The notes under the pieces: model-generated
What the model saw: the letters and a program-made list of their open reading frames with translations, nothing else
What the model was told of the DNA's origin: nothing
Databases searched by the model: none
Program-made: the position numbers and the translations under genes
Assembly: GCF_964020165.1 (NCBI RefSeq)
Contig: NZ_OZ026537.1
Coordinates: 186,001 to 250,000, forward strand
Direction: 5' to 3'
DNA from: Buchnera aphidicola (Drepanosiphum platanoidis)
Lineage (GTDB): Bacteria > Pseudomonadota > Gammaproteobacteria > Enterobacterales > Enterobacteriaceae
DNA: 64,000 bases
Shown here: positions 11,550 to 22,251 of the stretch, in pieces
Layout of the letters: every line of letters begins with the position of its first letter
How positions within the stretch are numbered: the first letter of the stretch is position 1

Positions 11550-11942
11550 TTAAACTCTTCTTCTTTTTGGAGGTCTACATCCATTATGGGGTATAGGAGT
11601 TACATCAATAATATTAGTAATTTTAAAACCAAATGCATATAAAGCTCTAATAGTAGATTCTCTTCCTGGTCCTGGTCCTTTTACCATTACTTCTAAATTT
11701 TTTATTCCATAATCTTTAACTTTTTCTGCGCATTTTTCTGCAGCAACTTGAGCTGCAAAAGGTGTAGACTTTCTTGACCCTCTAAAACCAGATCCCCCTG
11801 AAGTAGCCCAACCTAAAGAATTCCCATTTCTATCAGTGATAGAAACAATAGTATTGTTAAAAGAAGCGTGTATATGAGCAATTCCATCTAAAATTTTTTT
11901 TTTAGTTTTTTTTTTAGAAGATCTAATATTTTTTTTAATCAT
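11550..11942 (-). CDS. rpsK: Ribosomal protein S11
   Basis: 130 aa from the chosen start (E. coli 129). The body from [14 protein letters not shown] to [14 protein letters not shown] is nearly identical to the family. Two Met codons are available, at 11948 and 11942. I prefer 11942 because it aligns with the E. coli N-terminus and puts the purine-rich AAGAGA about 8 nt upstream, whereas it would be only about 3 nt from the first ATG. It is a platform protein of the 30S subunit near the Shine-Dalgarno helix. Confidence 0.96.
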   Translation of the reverse strand: MIKKNIRSSKKKTKKKILDGIAHIHASFNNTIVSITDRNGNSLGWATSGGSGFRGSRKSTPFAAQVAAEKCAEKVKDYGIKNLEVMVKGPGPGRESTIRALYAFGFKITNIIDVTPIPHNGCRPPKRRRV

Positions 11943-11969
11943 AAACATTTTCTCTTATGTTTTAAAAAA

Positions 11970-12326
11970 TTATTTTTTTATTGGTTTTCTTGGGCCTTTT
12001 CGAGTTCTTGCGTTAGTTTTTGTTCTTTGCCCTCGTACTGGTAAATTTCTTCGGTGTCGTGTTCCTCTATATGAACCTAAATCAATGAGTCTTTTTATAC
12101 TCATAGCATTTTTACGTCTTAAATCTCCTTCAACTGCAAATTTGGTTATTTCTAATCTTACAGATTCAACTTGTTTTTTATTTAAATCTTTCACTTTAAA
12201 AATTTTAGGAATCTTTAAAATTTTACAAATTAAACTAGCTCTAGACTTCCCAATTCCATAAATTTTCATTAAAGCAATAATTACTCTTTTTTCATTAGGA
12301 ATATTAATTCCTGCTATACGAACCAA
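11970..12326 (-). CDS. rpsM: Ribosomal protein S13
   Basis: 118 aa, the same as E. coli. It starts [19 protein letters not shown]; the C-terminus carries the basic [25 protein letters not shown] tail that reaches the decoding site tRNA. It is a 30S head protein that contacts L5 across the subunit bridge. It is the first gene of the alpha operon, 45 bp after rpmJ. Confidence 0.98.
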   Translation of the reverse strand: MVRIAGINIPNEKRVIIALMKIYGIGKSRASLICKILKIPKIFKVKDLNKKQVESVRLEITKFAVEGDLRRKNAMSIKRLIDLGSYRGTRHRRNLPVRGQRTKTNARTRKGPRKPIKK

Positions 12327-12371
12327 ATTGAAAACTCCTTATAAAATAAATTTTAAAATGTTAACTAATAA

Positions 12372-12488
12372 TTAACCTTGACGTTGATTATGTTTAGGAT
12401 AATTAGAACAAATTATTCTAACCACTCTATTTCTTTTAACAATTTTACAATCTCTACACATTTTTTTTACTGAAGTACGTACTTTCAT
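12372..12488 (-). CDS. rpmJ: Ribosomal protein L36
   Basis: A 38-codon gene read by eye between secY and rpsM, its standard place. The protein begins [19 protein letters not shown] and ends [10 protein letters not shown]. It has the zinc-ribbon ligands Cys11, Cys14, Cys27 and His33. The length equals E. coli L36. Confidence 0.97.
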   Translation of the reverse strand: MKVRTSVKKMCRDCKIVKRNRVVRIICSNYPKHNQRQG

Positions 12489-12528
12489 AATTACACTCTT
12501 TTATAAATATTAAAAAAAATTTTATTTT

Positions 12529-13866
12529 TTAAAAACTTAAATTTGATTTTTTAAAAATAGAATTATACCTGTTAGACATCATTAAAGTTTGAATTTGAGA
12601 AATAAAATCTATAATTACTACTACTACGATTAATAATGAAGTTCCACCAAAATAAAACGGAGCATGTATTATATTTCTCATAAAATCTGGAACTAAACAA
12701 ATAAATACTATATACATAGAATTTATAGAAATTAACTTTAACATTATATTTTCAATATATATAGATGTTTGTTCTCCAGGTCTAATTCCAGCTATAAAAG
12801 CGCCAGATTTTTTTAAATTTTCTGCTGTTTCTCTTGGATTAAATGTTAAATTTGTATAAAAAAAACAGAAAAAAATAATTGAAAGAATATATAAAATAAT
12901 ATAAATAGGTTGACCAGGTTGAATACATTGAGATATTTTTATTAAAAACAAAAAATTAAATAAATTTTTATGAATAATCCATGAAGAAATAGTAGCTGGA
13001 AACAAAACTAAACTAGCTGAAAAAATTGCCGGAATTACTCCAGACATATTAATTTTTAAAGGCAAATAAGAACTTTGAATAGTGTTCAATCTTCTGTTAT
13101 TATTTTTATTAGAATAATATATTAAAATTTTTCTCTGTGCTCTTTCAATAAAAACAACAAAAAATATCACAAAAAATACTAATATAAAAATTTCTAACAA
13201 ATTAAAATAACTTAAATTTGATGATTTAACATTTTTAATAGTATGTAAGCAAGCTTCAGGTAATGAAGCAACAATTCCTGAAAAAATAATAATAGAAATT
13301 CCATTCCCAAGTCCACGTTCAGTTATTAAATCTCCTAACCACATTAAAAACATTGTTCCTGTTACTAAACTTAATGAAGTGGTAATATAAAAATAATAAT
13401 TTATTCCTTTTGAACATAAAATACTATCATCATCATAAAAATAAGGTAAACTAATAGCAATAATAATAGATTGAATAATAGCTAATATCAAAGTAAAATT
13501 TTTAGTATAATTATTTATTGTTAATCTACCAAATTCTCCTTCTTTTTTTAATTCTATTAAAGGTTTATATAAAAATGTTAATAATTGAATTATAATTGAA
13601 GCAGAAATATATGGCATAATTCCTAGAGAAAATATAGAAACTCTTCTTAATGCTCCTCCAGAAAACATGTTAAAAATATCCATAATAGTACTATGACTAT
13701 TTTTTAATATTTTAACAATAATTGTAGAATGTATACTAGGTATAGGAATAAAAGATCCAATTCTAAAAATTATTAAAGCAAATATTAAAAAGGATAATCT
13801 ATTTTTAATCTCTAAATAATTACTATTAAAACTATTTTTAAAATAATTAGGTAATTTTTTAAGCAT
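12529..13866 (-). CDS. secY: Preprotein translocase subunit SecY
   Basis: 445 aa (E. coli 443). It is the channel-forming subunit of the Sec translocase, with ten hydrophobic transmembrane segments. Diagnostic stretches are [13 protein letters not shown] in TM1, [27 protein letters not shown] in the plug and TM2 area, [13 protein letters not shown], the cytosolic loop [18 protein letters not shown] and the final loop [15 protein letters not shown]. It is the last large gene of the spc operon. Confidence 0.98.
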   Translation of the reverse strand: MLKKLPNYFKNSFNSNYLEIKNRLSFLIFALIIFRIGSFIPIPSIHSTIIVKILKNSHSTIMDIFNMFSGGALRRVSIFSLGIMPYISASIIIQLLTFLYKPLIELKKEGEFGRLTINNYTKNFTLILAIIQSIIIAISLPYFYDDDSILCSKGINYYFYITTSLSLVTGTMFLMWLGDLITERGLGNGISIIIFSGIVASLPEACLHTIKNVKSSNLSYFNLLEIFILVFFVIFFVVFIERAQRKILIYYSNKNNNRRLNTIQSSYLPLKINMSGVIPAIFSASLVLFPATISSWIIHKNLFNFLFLIKISQCIQPGQPIYIILYILSIIFFCFFYTNLTFNPRETAENLKKSGAFIAGIRPGEQTSIYIENIMLKLISINSMYIVFICLVPDFMRNIIHAPFYFGGTSLLIVVVVIIDFISQIQTLMMSNRYNSIFKKSNLSF

Positions 13867-13872
13867 TATTTT

Positions 13873-14313
13873 CTATAATTCCTTAATAGTTCCCCCAGAA
13901 GATAAAATAGCTGAACGAACACCTTTAGTAATCAAAATACCTTTTAATCTTAAACATGTCGGAATTTTTTTTCCAAACAAAATTATTTTTACTTTTTTTA
14001 CATTTATATTTACAATTTTCCATTTTTTTAATGTTTTTAAATCAATAATTTTATTAGATATTACTAAAATTTCTGATAAACGTACATGTTGAGAAAATTT
14101 TTTTTTTCTAGATCTAAAACCAAATTTAGGTAATCTTCTATATAAAGGAGTTTGTCCTCCCTCAAAACCTCTTCTTATGCTACTTCCTTTTCTTGATTTT
14201 TGTCCTTTATGACCTCTTCCAGAAGTTTTTCCTAATCCTGATCCAATTCCTCGCCCTAATCTCTTTTTTGATTTTTTTGAATTTTTTTTAGAAAAAATAG
14301 TATTTAAATACAT
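13873..14313 (-). CDS. rplO: Ribosomal protein L15
   Basis: 146 aa (E. coli 144). The Gly/Lys/Arg-rich N-terminal extension ([21 protein letters not shown], then [17 protein letters not shown]) threads through 23S rRNA; a small globular C-terminal domain follows, ending in a GGTIKEL tail. The spc operon order rpmD-rplO-secY is preserved, with only 2-6 bp between the genes. Confidence 0.98.
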   Translation of the reverse strand: MYLNTIFSKKNSKKSKKRLGRGIGSGLGKTSGRGHKGQKSRKGSSIRRGFEGGQTPLYRRLPKFGFRSRKKKFSQHVRLSEILVISNKIIDLKTLKKWKIVNINVKKVKIILFGKKIPTCLRLKGILITKGVRSAILSSGGTIKEL

Positions 14314-14315
14314 TT

Positions 14316-14507
14316 TTATAAATCTCTTTGTTTAATTTTTAATAAATAAGAAATTTTTTTAATCATTCCTAAATTAGATTTAGTCATTTCTCTATAAACT
14401 GAATGATTAATAAATCTTAAACCTAAACCTAATAAAGTAGCTTTATGCTTGGGTAATATTCCAATACTACTTTTAATCTGTGTAATTTTTAAAATTTTTT
14501 TTTTCAT
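14316..14507 (-). CDS. rpmD: Ribosomal protein L30
   Basis: 63 aa (E. coli 59). The motif [24 protein letters not shown], followed by [11 protein letters not shown], is the typical L30 fold. A few extra residues lie at the C-terminus. It sits two bases upstream of rplO. Confidence 0.97.
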   Translation of the reverse strand: MKKKILKITQIKSSIGILPKHKATLLGLGLRFINHSVYREMTKSNLGMIKKISYLLKIKQRDL

Positions 14508-14543
14508 ATATTTATAATTTTTAATTATTTATTTATATATATT

Positions 14544-15032
14544 TTAAAATCTTTTATTTCTTTTTTTTAAAATTGTTTTTAAAGATTTCATTTTTGATAA
14601 AGCATTAATAGTAGCTTTTACCACATTGATAGGATTTGTAGATCCATACGTTTTTGCTAATACATTAGAAATACCAGAAACTTCTAAAACCGCTCTCATA
14701 GCTCCCCCAGCAATAATCCCTGTTCCATCAGATGCAGGTTTCATAAAAATTTTAGATCCAGTATAAGATTCTGTAACTTCATGTTGTAAAGTTTTATTAA
14801 TCAAATCAAAAGTAATCATATTTTTTCTGGCTTTTTCCATAGCTTTTTGTATCGCAAAAGGTACTTCTTTTGCTTTTCCATATCCAAATCCAACTTTACC
14901 ATTTCCATTACCAACAACAGTAAGAGCTGTAAATGAAAAAACTCTACCTCCTTTTACAGTTTTTGAAACTCTATTCACAGAAATTAATTTTTCTTGAAAA
15001 TCTTTTTTATATTTTTTTTCATTTTTAATCAT
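14544..15032 (-). CDS. rpsE: Ribosomal protein S5
   Basis: 162 aa (E. coli 167). The S5 double-stranded-RNA-binding domain shows as [21 protein letters not shown] and [19 protein letters not shown]; the C-terminal domain has [18 protein letters not shown]5 lines the mRNA entry channel and affects decoding accuracy. It is in the spc operon after rplR. Confidence 0.98.
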   Translation of the reverse strand: MIKNEKKYKKDFQEKLISVNRVSKTVKGGRVFSFTALTVVGNGNGKVGFGYGKAKEVPFAIQKAMEKARKNMITFDLINKTLQHEVTESYTGSKIFMKPASDGTGIIAGGAMRAVLEVSGISNVLAKTYGSTNPINVVKATINALSKMKSLKTILKKRNKRF

Positions 15033-15043
15033 TGTTATAAATC

Positions 15044-15409
15044 CTAAAATTTTAAGCCAAATTTTCGAGCAGATTCAGCTAAAGATTTAATTCTACCATG
15101 ATATTTAAAACCTGCTCGATCAAAAGAAACAGTATTTATTCCTTTTTTTAAAGAACGTTTTGCAATTAATTTTCCTACCATTTTTGCTGCTATTTTATTA
15201 CCAGTATAATTTATTTTTTTAAAAAATTTTTTCTCTAATGTAGATGCAGAAACTAAAATAGTAGAATCATGTAATGAAATTAATTGCGCATAAATATGTC
15301 TTGAACTTTTATAAACAAATAATCGATGTCGTTTACTTTTTATAATAATATCACGTATTTTAATAGATCTTTTTTTTCTATTAGAAATATTTTTTTTTAA
15401 AATATTCAT
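15044..15409 (-). CDS. rplR: Ribosomal protein L18
   Basis: 121 aa (E. coli 117). It binds 5S rRNA in the central protuberance. The hallmarks are [15 protein letters not shown] near the N-terminus and [24 protein letters not shown] at the end. It abuts rplF (1 bp gap) and precedes rpsE by 11 bp. Confidence 0.98.
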   Translation of the reverse strand: MNILKKNISNRKKRSIKIRDIIIKSKRHRLFVYKSSRHIYAQLISLHDSTILVSASTLEKKFFKKINYTGNKIAAKMVGKLIAKRSLKKGINTVSFDRAGFKYHGRIKSLAESARKFGLKF

Positions 15410-15410
15410 A

Positions 15411-15956
15411 TTACTTTTTTTTAGCCTCTTTTATTTTTACAATTTCATCTATATATCTTACTCCTTTTCCTTTATATGCATCTGGAATTCTAAAATTTCT
15501 TAAATTTGCAGCTACTTGACCAATTAATTGTTTATCAATTCCAAAAACAGTAATTTCTGTTTGAGAGGAAATATTAACATTCACTCCTTTAGGCAAAATA
15601 TACTTTATATCATGAGAATAACCTAAAGACATTACTATCATGTTTATATTATTAAAATTACTTAAAGAAGCTCGATATCCAACCCCTATTAGTTTCAATT
15701 TTTTTAAAAATCCATTTGTAACGCCAATAATCATAGAATTAACTAAAGATCTACTAGTCCCCGCATGCATCCAATTTTTTTGAATATTTTTAAATACAGA
15801 AAATTTTAATATTCTATTGTTATAACTTAATTGTACAACATTATTCAAATATTTAAATAATGTTCCTTTAATTCCTATTACAGTAACTTTATTATTATCT
15901 ATTTTAATTTGAACTTCTTTAGGAATTAATATAGATTTTTTAGCTATTCTTGACAT
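15411..15956 (-). CDS. rplF: Ribosomal protein L6
   Basis: 181 aa (E. coli 177). It has two tandem alpha/beta domains; conserved elements include MSRIAKKSI at the start, [24 protein letters not shown] at the domain junction and [13 protein letters not shown] near the end. It binds near the sarcin-ricin loop and the factor-binding site. Confidence 0.98.
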   Translation of the reverse strand: MSRIAKKSILIPKEVQIKIDNNKVTVIGIKGTLFKYLNNVVQLSYNNRILKFSVFKNIQKNWMHAGTSRSLVNSMIIGVTNGFLKKLKLIGVGYRASLSNFNNINMIVMSLGYSHDIKYILPKGVNVNISSQTEITVFGIDKQLIGQVAANLRNFRIPDAYKGKGVRYIDEIVKIKEAKKK

Positions 15957-15976
15957 ATGTTTCCTTTTTTTTTAAA

Positions 15977-16369
15977 TTAAGAAATATGACAAATTAACTC
16001 TCCACCTACACCTAATTTTCTTGCTTTCTTATCTGTCATTATTCCCTTAGAAGTAGAAATAATAGCTATTCCTAAACCATTAATTACTGAACATATATTA
16101 TTTTTTTTTTTATATATTCTCAAACTTGGTTTACTAATTCTAATAACTTTTTCTATAACAGGACTATTATTAAAATATTTTAAATATATAGTTAAAATTT
16201 TTTTTTTTTCACCAAGTATTTTATAATCTATAATATATCCTTCGTCTTTTAATAATTTACTAATTGCAATCTTAACTTTAGAACATGGTATATTAACAAA
16301 AATTTTATTTGCTTTTTGACCATTTCTAATTCTAGTAAACATATCTGATATAGGATCTTGCATACTCAT
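15977..16369 (-). CDS. rpsH: Ribosomal protein S8
   Basis: 130 aa, the same as E. coli. It starts [21 protein letters not shown] and ends with the RNA-binding segment [23 protein letters not shown]. It is a primary binder of 16S helix 21 and, in E. coli, the translational repressor of the spc operon through a site around the start of rplE. Confidence 0.98.
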   Translation of the reverse strand: MSMQDPISDMFTRIRNGQKANKIFVNIPCSKVKIAISKLLKDEGYIIDYKILGEKKKILTIYLKYFNNSPVIEKVIRISKPSLRIYKKKNNICSVINGLGIAIISTSKGIMTDKKARKLGVGGELICHIS

Positions 16370-16412
16370 TTTTTAATTACTCCATAATAAAAATATTGTA
16401 TAAAAAATTTTA

Positions 16413-16718
16413 TTACCAACTCGACTTTCTTAATCCAGGAATTTCTCCTTTCATAGCACACTCTCTTAAAGTCATTCTACTCAAACCAAACTTTCTCAAA
16501 AAAGCATGAGGCCTTCCAGTTCTTCGGCACCTATTTCTTTGTCTTGAAGGGCTAGAATCTCTAGGTAAAGATTGTAATTTTATTACTGCTTCCCATCTTT
16601 TTTTTTGATTATTTTTTTTATTTTTAATAATTGATTTCAAAGATAACCTTACTTTAAAAAATTTGTTTGCTAAAAAAATTCTTTTTTTTTCTCTTTCTTT
16701 CATAGATTGTTTAGCCAT
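16413..16718 (-). CDS. rpsN: Ribosomal protein S14
   Basis: 101 aa, the long zinc-free form typical of gammaproteobacteria. The motif [32 protein letters not shown] near the end identifies S14; the CXXC pairs of the short form are absent. It is a 30S head protein, 46 bp downstream of rplE. Confidence 0.98.
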   Translation of the reverse strand: MAKQSMKEREKKRIFLANKFFKVRLSLKSIIKNKKNNQKKRWEAVIKLQSLPRDSSPSRQRNRCRRTGRPHAFLRKFGLSRMTLRECAMKGEIPGLRKSSW

Positions 16719-16764
16719 TTTAAACTTTCTCTCTTTTAAAAAATATACAAATGATTAAGAAAAA

Positions 16765-17307
16765 TTACTTTATAAATGGAAAATTAAAAGATTTTAATAA
16801 CTCATATCCTTCTTTATCAGAATTAGCAGTAGTAACAATATTAATATCTAAACCTCTAATTTTATCAATTTTATCATAATCTATTTCTGGAAATATTATT
16901 TGCTCTTTAATTCCTATATTATAATTTCCATAACCATCAAAAGATCGCTTAGATAAACCTCTAAAATCTCTAATTCTAGGTATTGCAATAGATATTAATT
17001 TGTTTAAAAAATCCCATTTTTTAAAACCACGTAAAGTAACTTTGCATCCAATCGGATAACCTTGTCGAATTTTAAAAGCCGCAATAGATTTTTTCGCTTT
17101 AGTTATTAATGGTTTTTGACCAGATATAGCTGTTAAATCAGAAACAGCAAAATCTAATTTTTTTTTATTTACAATAGACTCACCTACTCCCATATTTAAT
17201 ATAATTTTGACAATTTTAGGAACTTGCATAATAGATTTATAAGAAAATTTTGATTTTAATGCTTTAATTATTTTAGTTTTATAAAGAACATGTAAGAAAT
17301 TCGGCAT
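16765..17307 (-). CDS. rplE: Ribosomal protein L5
   Basis: 180 aa (E. coli 179). It binds 5S rRNA and makes a bridge to S13. Conserved blocks are [17 protein letters not shown], the P-site loop region [23 protein letters not shown] and [28 protein letters not shown]. The preceding 93-nt spacer to rplX is the longest inside the S10-spc-alpha cluster and contains a hairpin. Confidence 0.98.
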   Translation of the reverse strand: MPNFLHVLYKTKIIKALKSKFSYKSIMQVPKIVKIILNMGVGESIVNKKKLDFAVSDLTAISGQKPLITKAKKSIAAFKIRQGYPIGCKVTLRGFKKWDFLNKLISIAIPRIRDFRGLSKRSFDGYGNYNIGIKEQIIFPEIDYDKIDKIRGLDINIVTTANSDKEGYELLKSFNFPFIK

Positions 17308-17354
17308 AAAATTCCTTGAAATAATTTAAAAAAATAAAATTTTAAAAAAATTGA

Positions 17355-17392
17355 TTATAAATTAAAAATATTAATAAAATATTAATTTATAA
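17355..17392 (-). promoter_or_regulatory. Inverted repeat in the rplX-rplE spacer
   Basis: Perfect 11-bp arms TTATAAATTAA (17355-17365) and TTAATTTATAA (17382-17392) enclose a 16-nt A/T loop. The hairpin lies about 50 nt before the rplE start codon, at the junction where E. coli carries the S8 repressor target. No S8-specific core was recognised, and AT-only inverted repeats can arise by chance here. Confidence 0.35.
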
Positions 17393-17400
17393 AGTTAATA

Positions 17401-17715
17401 TTAAAGAACTGTATTATCTGATTTTAAAAAACGAACTTTTTTCCCGTTGACAAATTTAAATCCTACTCGATCTTTTTTATTAGTTTTAGGATTTAAAATT
17501 GAAACCTTAGATATTGGTATTGGAGATTCTATAGTTTGTATTCCTCCTATTTGATTTAATGAAGGATTTGGTTTTTTATGAATTTTTACCATACAAACTC
17601 CTTCTACAATTATTTTTTTTTTATCTAAAAAAACTTTTTTTACAATACCTACTTTATTTTTATCTTTTCCAGATAAAATTATAACTTTATCATTAAATTT
17701 TATTTTTAAAGCCAT
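17401..17715 (-). CDS. rplX: Ribosomal protein L24
   Basis: 104 aa, the same as E. coli. The KOW motif lies at the N-terminus (DKVIILSGKDKNKVGIVKKVF), followed by GVCMVKIHKKPNPS and GGIQTIESPIPISKVSI. It is an assembly initiator of the 50S subunit, located near the exit tunnel. Confidence 0.98.
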   Translation of the reverse strand: MALKIKFNDKVIILSGKDKNKVGIVKKVFLDKKKIIVEGVCMVKIHKKPNPSLNQIGGIQTIESPIPISKVSILNPKTNKKDRVGFKFVNGKKVRFLKSDNTVL

Positions 17716-17743
17716 AAAAATTCTCCCTAATTAAATTTAATTA

Positions 17744-18112
17744 TTATAAAACTTCTGGAGCTAAAGATATAATTTTCATAAATTTTTTAGTTCTTATTTC
17801 TCTAGTTACAGGACCAAAAATCCTCGTCCCTATTAATTGATCAGTTTCATTTAATATTACACAAGAATTATGATCAAATCTAATTAAAGATCCATCTAAT
17901 CTTCTAATTCCTTTTCTAGTACGAACCACTATTGCTTTTAAAACTTCTCCTTTTTTGACTTTGCTTCGTGGAACTGCTTCTTTAACTGCAACTTTAATTA
18001 AATCTCCAATATTAGCATATTTTTTTTTCGATCCACCTAAAACTTTAATACATAAAACTAAACGAGCACCAGAATTATCAGCAACATTTAAAATTGTTTG
18101 TTCTTGAATCAT
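17744..18112 (-). CDS. rplN: Ribosomal protein L14
   Basis: 122 aa from the Met at 18112 (E. coli 123). The frame stays open 17 codons further to 18163, but the internal ATG is chosen because [17 protein letters not shown] matches the family exactly and the upstream extension overlaps rpsQ. The ending [19 protein letters not shown] is classic. One residue is deleted in the NETDQ loop. It is the first gene of the spc operon, 11 bp after rpsQ. Confidence 0.97.
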   Translation of the reverse strand: MIQEQTILNVADNSGARLVLCIKVLGGSKKKYANIGDLIKVAVKEAVPRSKVKKGEVLKAIVVRTRKGIRRLDGSLIRFDHNSCVILNETDQLIGTRIFGPVTREIRTKKFMKIISLAPEVL

Positions 18113-18123
18113 TTTATACCTTC

Positions 18124-18378
18124 TTATAAAATATTTTTTTTTAATACTTTTTTTAAAGACCAACTTTTTGTCTTAGAGATAGGTTTACATTCTACAATTT
18201 CAACAAAATCTCCAATTTTACATTCATTATTTTCATCATGAACATGTAACTTAGTTTTTTTTCTTATAAATTTTTTATAAATAGGATGTTTTATTTTTCG
18301 CTCTAATAATACTACTATAGATTTATTCATTTTATTACTTAACACTATACCTTGAAAAACTTTTTTTTTATTTATCAT
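18124..18378 (-). CDS. rpsQ: Ribosomal protein S17
   Basis: 84 aa, the same as E. coli. It has an S1-like OB fold with [31 protein letters not shown] and [18 protein letters not shown]. It is the last gene of the S10 operon, 7 bp after rpmC. Confidence 0.97.
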   Translation of the reverse strand: MINKKKVFQGIVLSNKMNKSIVVLLERKIKHPIYKKFIRKKTKLHVHDENNECKIGDFVEIVECKPISKTKSWSLKKVLKKNIL

Positions 18379-18385
18379 AATTATT

Positions 18386-18574
18386 TTATATTCTTGTTTT
18401 TTCAGTTATTAAAGTTTTAATAATAGCTATATTTTTTCTAGATTTTTTTAATAAATGAGTTTGTTGTAATTTTTTAGCAGAACATTGCATTTTTAAATTA
18501 AATTTTTCTTTTAATAAAAGACATAACTCCGAATTTAATTCTTTAATACTTTTTTTTCTAAAAATTTTTTTCAT
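18386..18574 (-). CDS. rpmC: Ribosomal protein L29
   Basis: 62 aa (E. coli 63). It is a two-helix protein at the exit tunnel rim; [22 protein letters not shown] and the C-terminal [16 protein letters not shown] define it. Lys enrichment is higher than in most L29 proteins. It sits between rplP and rpsQ as in E. coli. Confidence 0.95.
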   Translation of the reverse strand: MKKIFRKKSIKELNSELCLLLKEKFNLKMQCSAKKLQQTHLLKKSRKNIAIIKTLITEKTRI

Positions 18575-18589
18575 ATAAGTTTTAAAACC

Positions 18590-18994
18590 TTATTTTTTTT
18601 TAATAAACATTGTTTTAACTGGTAATTTATCTGAAGCTAATTTAAATGCTTCTCTAGAAAGTTCTTCAGAAATTCCATCTATCTCATATAATATTTTCCC
18701 TGGTTTTACTAAAAATACCCAATATTCAACATTTCCTTTACCCTTCCCCATTCTTACTTCTAATGGTTTTTGAGTAATTGGTTTATCTGGAAATATTCTA
18801 ATCCATAATTTTCCTAATTTTTTAATATAACGAGATATATTTCTTCTGGCTGATTCAATTTGTCTAGAAGTAATTCTAGCTCGAGTAATTGCTTTTAAAG
18901 CATAAGAACCAAATTTAATTTGATCATTAACAACTAAACCTCTATTCTTACCTTTATGCATTTTTTTAAATTTTGTATTTTTAGGATGCATCAT
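18590..18994 (-). CDS. rplP: Ribosomal protein L16
   Basis: 134 aa (E. coli 136). [19 protein letters not shown] aligns with the family start MLQPKRTKF, so the first Met is kept. The core has [20 protein letters not shown] and [18 protein letters not shown]. It contacts A-site tRNA. The start codon overlaps the end of rpsC by 4 bp, suggesting coupled translation. Confidence 0.97.
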   Translation of the reverse strand: MMHPKNTKFKKMHKGKNRGLVVNDQIKFGSYALKAITRARITSRQIESARRNISRYIKKLGKLWIRIFPDKPITQKPLEVRMGKGKGNVEYWVFLVKPGKILYEIDGISEELSREAFKLASDKLPVKTMFIKKK

Positions 18995-19716
18995 ATAATT
19001 AAATTATTCCTTTGTTTTAATCTTCTATTACTTCTATTAGTATTATTTCTTAAATTTTTATTCTTATTTAAAGAATATTTTGGCATTCCATCTAAAATTT
19101 CTCCTTTAAAAATCCATACTTTTACTCCTACTACACCATAAGTAGTATGAGCTTCAGCACAATTATAATCAATATTAGCTCTTAAAGTATGTAAAGGGAC
19201 TCTTCCTTCTCGATGCCATTCTGTTCGAGCTATTTCAGCTCCTCCTAACCTACCACTGATTTCAATTTTAATTCCTTGTGCTCCCTGTCTCATTGAATTT
19301 TGTATAGAGCGTTTCATAGCTCTTCTAAACATAATTCTTCTTTCTAACTGTAATACTACATGTTCAGAGACTAATTTTGCATCTAACTCTGGTTTTTGAA
19401 CTTCAGAAATATTAATTTTTGTAGGAAGATTAGAAATCTTAGACACTAAAATTCTTAATTTACCTATATCTTCTCCTTTTCTTCCAATAACAATTCCAGG
19501 TCTAGCCGTAAAAATAGTAACAGTTAAATTTTTAGATAATCGCTCAATTATTATTTTGGAGATTGAAGCTTTAAACAATTTTTTCATTAAAAATTTACGC
19601 ACTTGATAATCATTATCTAAGTAATCAGGAAAATTTTTAGTACCTGAAAACCAAATTGAATTCCAAGATTTAATAATTCCTAATCTCATACCATTAGGAT
19701 TAACTTTTTGACCCAT
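18991..19716 (-). CDS. rpsC: Ribosomal protein S3
   Basis: 241 aa (E. coli 233). It contains the KH domain ([19 protein letters not shown]) and the C-terminal domain ([30 protein letters not shown]...[12 protein letters not shown]), part of the mRNA entry helicase. The tail beyond about residue 210 is a low-complexity Asn/Arg extension. Confidence 0.98.
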   Translation of the reverse strand: MGQKVNPNGMRLGIIKSWNSIWFSGTKNFPDYLDNDYQVRKFLMKKLFKASISKIIIERLSKNLTVTIFTARPGIVIGRKGEDIGKLRILVSKISNLPTKINISEVQKPELDAKLVSEHVVLQLERRIMFRRAMKRSIQNSMRQGAQGIKIEISGRLGGAEIARTEWHREGRVPLHTLRANIDYNCAEAHTTYGVVGVKVWIFKGEILDGMPKYSLNKNKNLRNNTNRSNRRLKQRNNLII

Positions 19717-19775
19717 AAAATTTTCCTTTTTTTATAAAATATAAATATAATAATAAAAGTTATATAATAAATACA

Positions 19776-20108
19776 TTACTTTTCAGATAATATAATTGTA
19801 ATATGACTAGTTCTTTTTAAAATTTTATCAGATTTTCCTTTTGCTCTAGGCATAGTACGTTTTAAAGTAGGTCCATTATCTATAAAAATTTTTTTAATTT
19901 TTAATTTTTCTAAATCAATTCCATAATTATGTTCTGCATTTGAAATAGCAGAAAATAATACTTTTTTTAATAAAAAAGATGATTTTTTAGCATTAAAACT
20001 TAAAATTTGAAATGCTTTTTTAATATTTTTACCTCGAATAAAATTAGCAATTACTCTTATTTTTTGAGGTGATGAACGAATTTTTTTACATTTAGCTATA
20101 ATTTCCAT
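19776..20108 (-). CDS. rplV: Ribosomal protein L22
   Basis: 110 aa, the same as E. coli. The start is [19 protein letters not shown]; the long beta-hairpin that lines the exit tunnel is recognisable in [28 protein letters not shown]. It is separated from rpsC by 59 bp and from rpsS by 66 bp. Confidence 0.97.
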   Translation of the reverse strand: MEIIAKCKKIRSSPQKIRVIANFIRGKNIKKAFQILSFNAKKSSFLLKKVLFSAISNAEHNYGIDLEKLKIKKIFIDNGPTLKRTMPRAKGKSDKILKRTSHITIILSEK

Positions 20109-20174
20109 AAAATTCCTCTATTTATTCATTTCAATATTTTTTAAATTATTTTTTTTATTTTTTTTATTTTAAAG

Positions 20175-20453
20175 CTAACTTTTTTTAATTTTTTTGTCTG
20201 AATTATGGCCACGATATGTTCTAGTTAAAGAAAATTCACCAAGTTTATGACCAACCATTTCTTCAGTAATAAATACTGGAATATGTTGTTTTCCATTATG
20301 AACAGCAATAGTCAAGCCTACCATATTTGGGAAAATTGTTGATCTTCTAGACCAAGTTTTAATAGGTTTTTTTGATTTTTCTAAATTTGTTTTTTTAACT
20401 TTTTTTAATAAACTTACATCTATAAATGGACCTTTTCTAAGAGATCTTGGCAT
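20175..20453 (-). CDS. rpsS: Ribosomal protein S19
   Basis: 92 aa, the same as E. coli. [19 protein letters not shown] at the N-terminus and [22 protein letters not shown] at the C-terminus are family hallmarks. It is a 30S head protein paired with S13. Confidence 0.98.
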   Translation of the reverse strand: MPRSLRKGPFIDVSLLKKVKKTNLEKSKKPIKTWSRRSTIFPNMVGLTIAVHNGKQHIPVFITEEMVGHKLGEFSLTRTYRGHNSDKKIKKS

Positions 20454-20501
20454 ATAATATAAATTTTTCCTATTTAATATTTTTAAAAATTTAAGAAGTT
20501 G

Positions 20502-21326
20502 TTATTTCTTTTTTCTATTATGAATGATAAATTTTTGAGTTCTTTTATTTCTTCTTGTTTTTTTACCTTTAGTTTGTTTTCCCCAAGGAGTAACAGGATG
20601 TTTACCAAAATTTCTCCCTTCTCCACCTCCATGAGGATGATCAATTGGATTCATAGCTGTTCCTCTCACTGTAGGTCTAATTCCCCTCCATCTAGAAGCA
20701 CCAGCTTTCCCTAATACTCTTAACATATGCTCAGAATTTCCAACTTCTCCTATAGTTGCTCTACATTTGGATTCTATTTTTCTAATTTCTCCAGATCTTA
20801 ACCTTACAGTAACATATTTATCTCCTCTAGAAACTAACTGTACATAACTACCTGCAGATCTTGCTAATTGACCCCCTTTATATGGTTTCATCTCTACATT
20901 ATGTAATAATGATCCAATAGGAATCTTATACATAGGTAAAGAATTTCCTATATTAATAGGAGCGTTTACCCCTGAAAAAATTTTGTTTCCAATAGAAAGT
21001 CCTTTAGGAGCTAAAATATAACTTCTTGATCCATCTTTGTACAATAAAAGAGCAATATGAGCAGATCTATTAGGATCATATTCTATTCTTTCTACTACCG
21101 CTTTTATATTGTCTTTATTTCTTTTAAAATCAATTTTTCTATAAAGTCTTTTATGTCTTCCTCCAATATGTCTAGTCGTAATTCTTCCTTGGTTATTTCT
21201 ACCTCCAGTTTTACTATTTTTTTTTAATAAAAAAGATTTTGGTCTACCTTTATATAAAAAATTGTTTTTTAACTTTATAACATGACGTCTTCCTGGAGAC
21301 GTTGGCTTACATTTTATTATAGACAT
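20502..21326 (-). CDS. rplB: Ribosomal protein L2
   Basis: 274 aa (E. coli 273). It has an SH3/OB two-domain core and a C-terminal extension reaching the peptidyl transferase centre; the critical histidine loop [21 protein letters not shown] is intact, and the final [19 protein letters not shown] is typical. Confidence 0.98.
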   Translation of the reverse strand: MSIIKCKPTSPGRRHVIKLKNNFLYKGRPKSFLLKKNSKTGGRNNQGRITTRHIGGRHKRLYRKIDFKRNKDNIKAVVERIEYDPNRSAHIALLLYKDGSRSYILAPKGLSIGNKIFSGVNAPINIGNSLPMYKIPIGSLLHNVEMKPYKGGQLARSAGSYVQLVSRGDKYVTVRLRSGEIRKIESKCRATIGEVGNSEHMLRVLGKAGASRWRGIRPTVRGTAMNPIDHPHGGGEGRNFGKHPVTPWGKQTKGKKTRRNKRTQKFIIHNRKKK

Positions 21327-21343
21327 AATTTAAAATACTCTAA

Positions 21344-21649
21344 TTATCCTGAATGATTATTTAAAAAATCTAAATTTTGATCTTTTTTCAATTTTATGTA
21401 TGCTTTTTTCCAATCTTGTTTAAAAAATATTTTATTTCCATAACTTTTTTTTTTCCCTTTCATTTGTACAATATTTATTTTTTCTGAATGTAAAAATAAA
21501 AATTTTTTTAATGCAATTTTAATTTCTCTTTTAGTAGCAGATTTTAAAACTTTTAGTACAATAATATTAGAATTCTCTTTAATTTGAGTAGTTTTTTCAG
21601 AAATATGCAATGATTTAATAATATTTAATAGTCTATTATAAGATTTCAT
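21344..21649 (-). CDS. rplW: Ribosomal protein L23
   Basis: 101 aa (E. coli 100). ILHVLR-type N-terminus (IIKSLHISEKTTQI) and a loop near VQMKGKKKSYG that reaches the exit tunnel, where trigger factor and SRP dock. Its start codon overlaps the rplD stop by 4 bp. Confidence 0.95.
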   Translation of the reverse strand: MKSYNRLLNIIKSLHISEKTTQIKENSNIIVLKVLKSATKREIKIALKKFLFLHSEKINIVQMKGKKKSYGNKIFFKQDWKKAYIKLKKDQNLDFLNNHSG

Positions 21650-22251
21650 TCAAAAATTTCCTCAATTTTTTTTAATGCTTTAAAAGTAATTATAATGCTT
21701 TTAAATTTAAGTAAATCTATAGGATTAATTAATTTTGTATCTATTACTTTAATTTTATATAAATTCCTAGAAGCAAGAAATAAATTTTTTTTTAATTTAT
21801 GTGTAATAATTAAAACATCTGTAAAATTTAATGACTTTAATTTTTTAAATAAAATTTTAGTTTTTGGGGCATTAATATTAAAATTTTTAAAAAAATTTAA
21901 TCTTTTTACGCGAACTAATTCTGATAGTATACTTTTCATCGCAGCTTTGTACATTTTTTTATTAACTTTTTTAATATATTTTTTACTTTTTGCCGCAAAA
22001 GTTACTCCTCCAGATCTCCAAATTGGACTTCTTAAAGAACCTACTCTAGCTCGACCTGTACCTTTTTGTCTCCAAGGTTTTTTACCAGAACCAGATACTT
22101 CACCCCGACTTTTTTGAGCTTTAGTCCCTTTTCGTAATCTTGTTTGAAAAGTTGTAATAACTTGATGTATTAAAGTTCTATTAAAAGGAAAATTAAAAAT
22201 ATTTTTAGAAATTAAAACATTTTTTTTAGAATCTTTTAATAAAATATTCAC
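21646..22251 (-). CDS. rplD: Ribosomal protein L4
   Basis: 201 aa, the same as E. coli. The loop [32 protein letters not shown] enters the exit tunnel. In E. coli L4 also autoregulates the S10 operon through a leader hairpin. Genes on both sides overlap it by 4 bp (rplC and rplW). Confidence 0.97.
   Translation of the reverse strand: MNILLKDSKKNVLISKNIFNFPFNRTLIHQVITTFQTRLRKGTKAQKSRGEVSGSGKKPWRQKGTGRARVGSLRSPIWRSGGVTFAAKSKKYIKKVNKKMYKAAMKSILSELVRVKRLNFFKNFNINAPKTKILFKKLKSLNFTDVLIITHKLKKNLFLASRNLYKIKVIDTKLINPIDLLKFKSIIITFKALKKIEEIFE

Noticed and set aside
11942-11948. Longer rpsK start at 11948
   Set aside because: The ribosome-binding purines would be only about 3 nt from that ATG, and the N-terminus would exceed the family; the choice remains uncertain by two codons.
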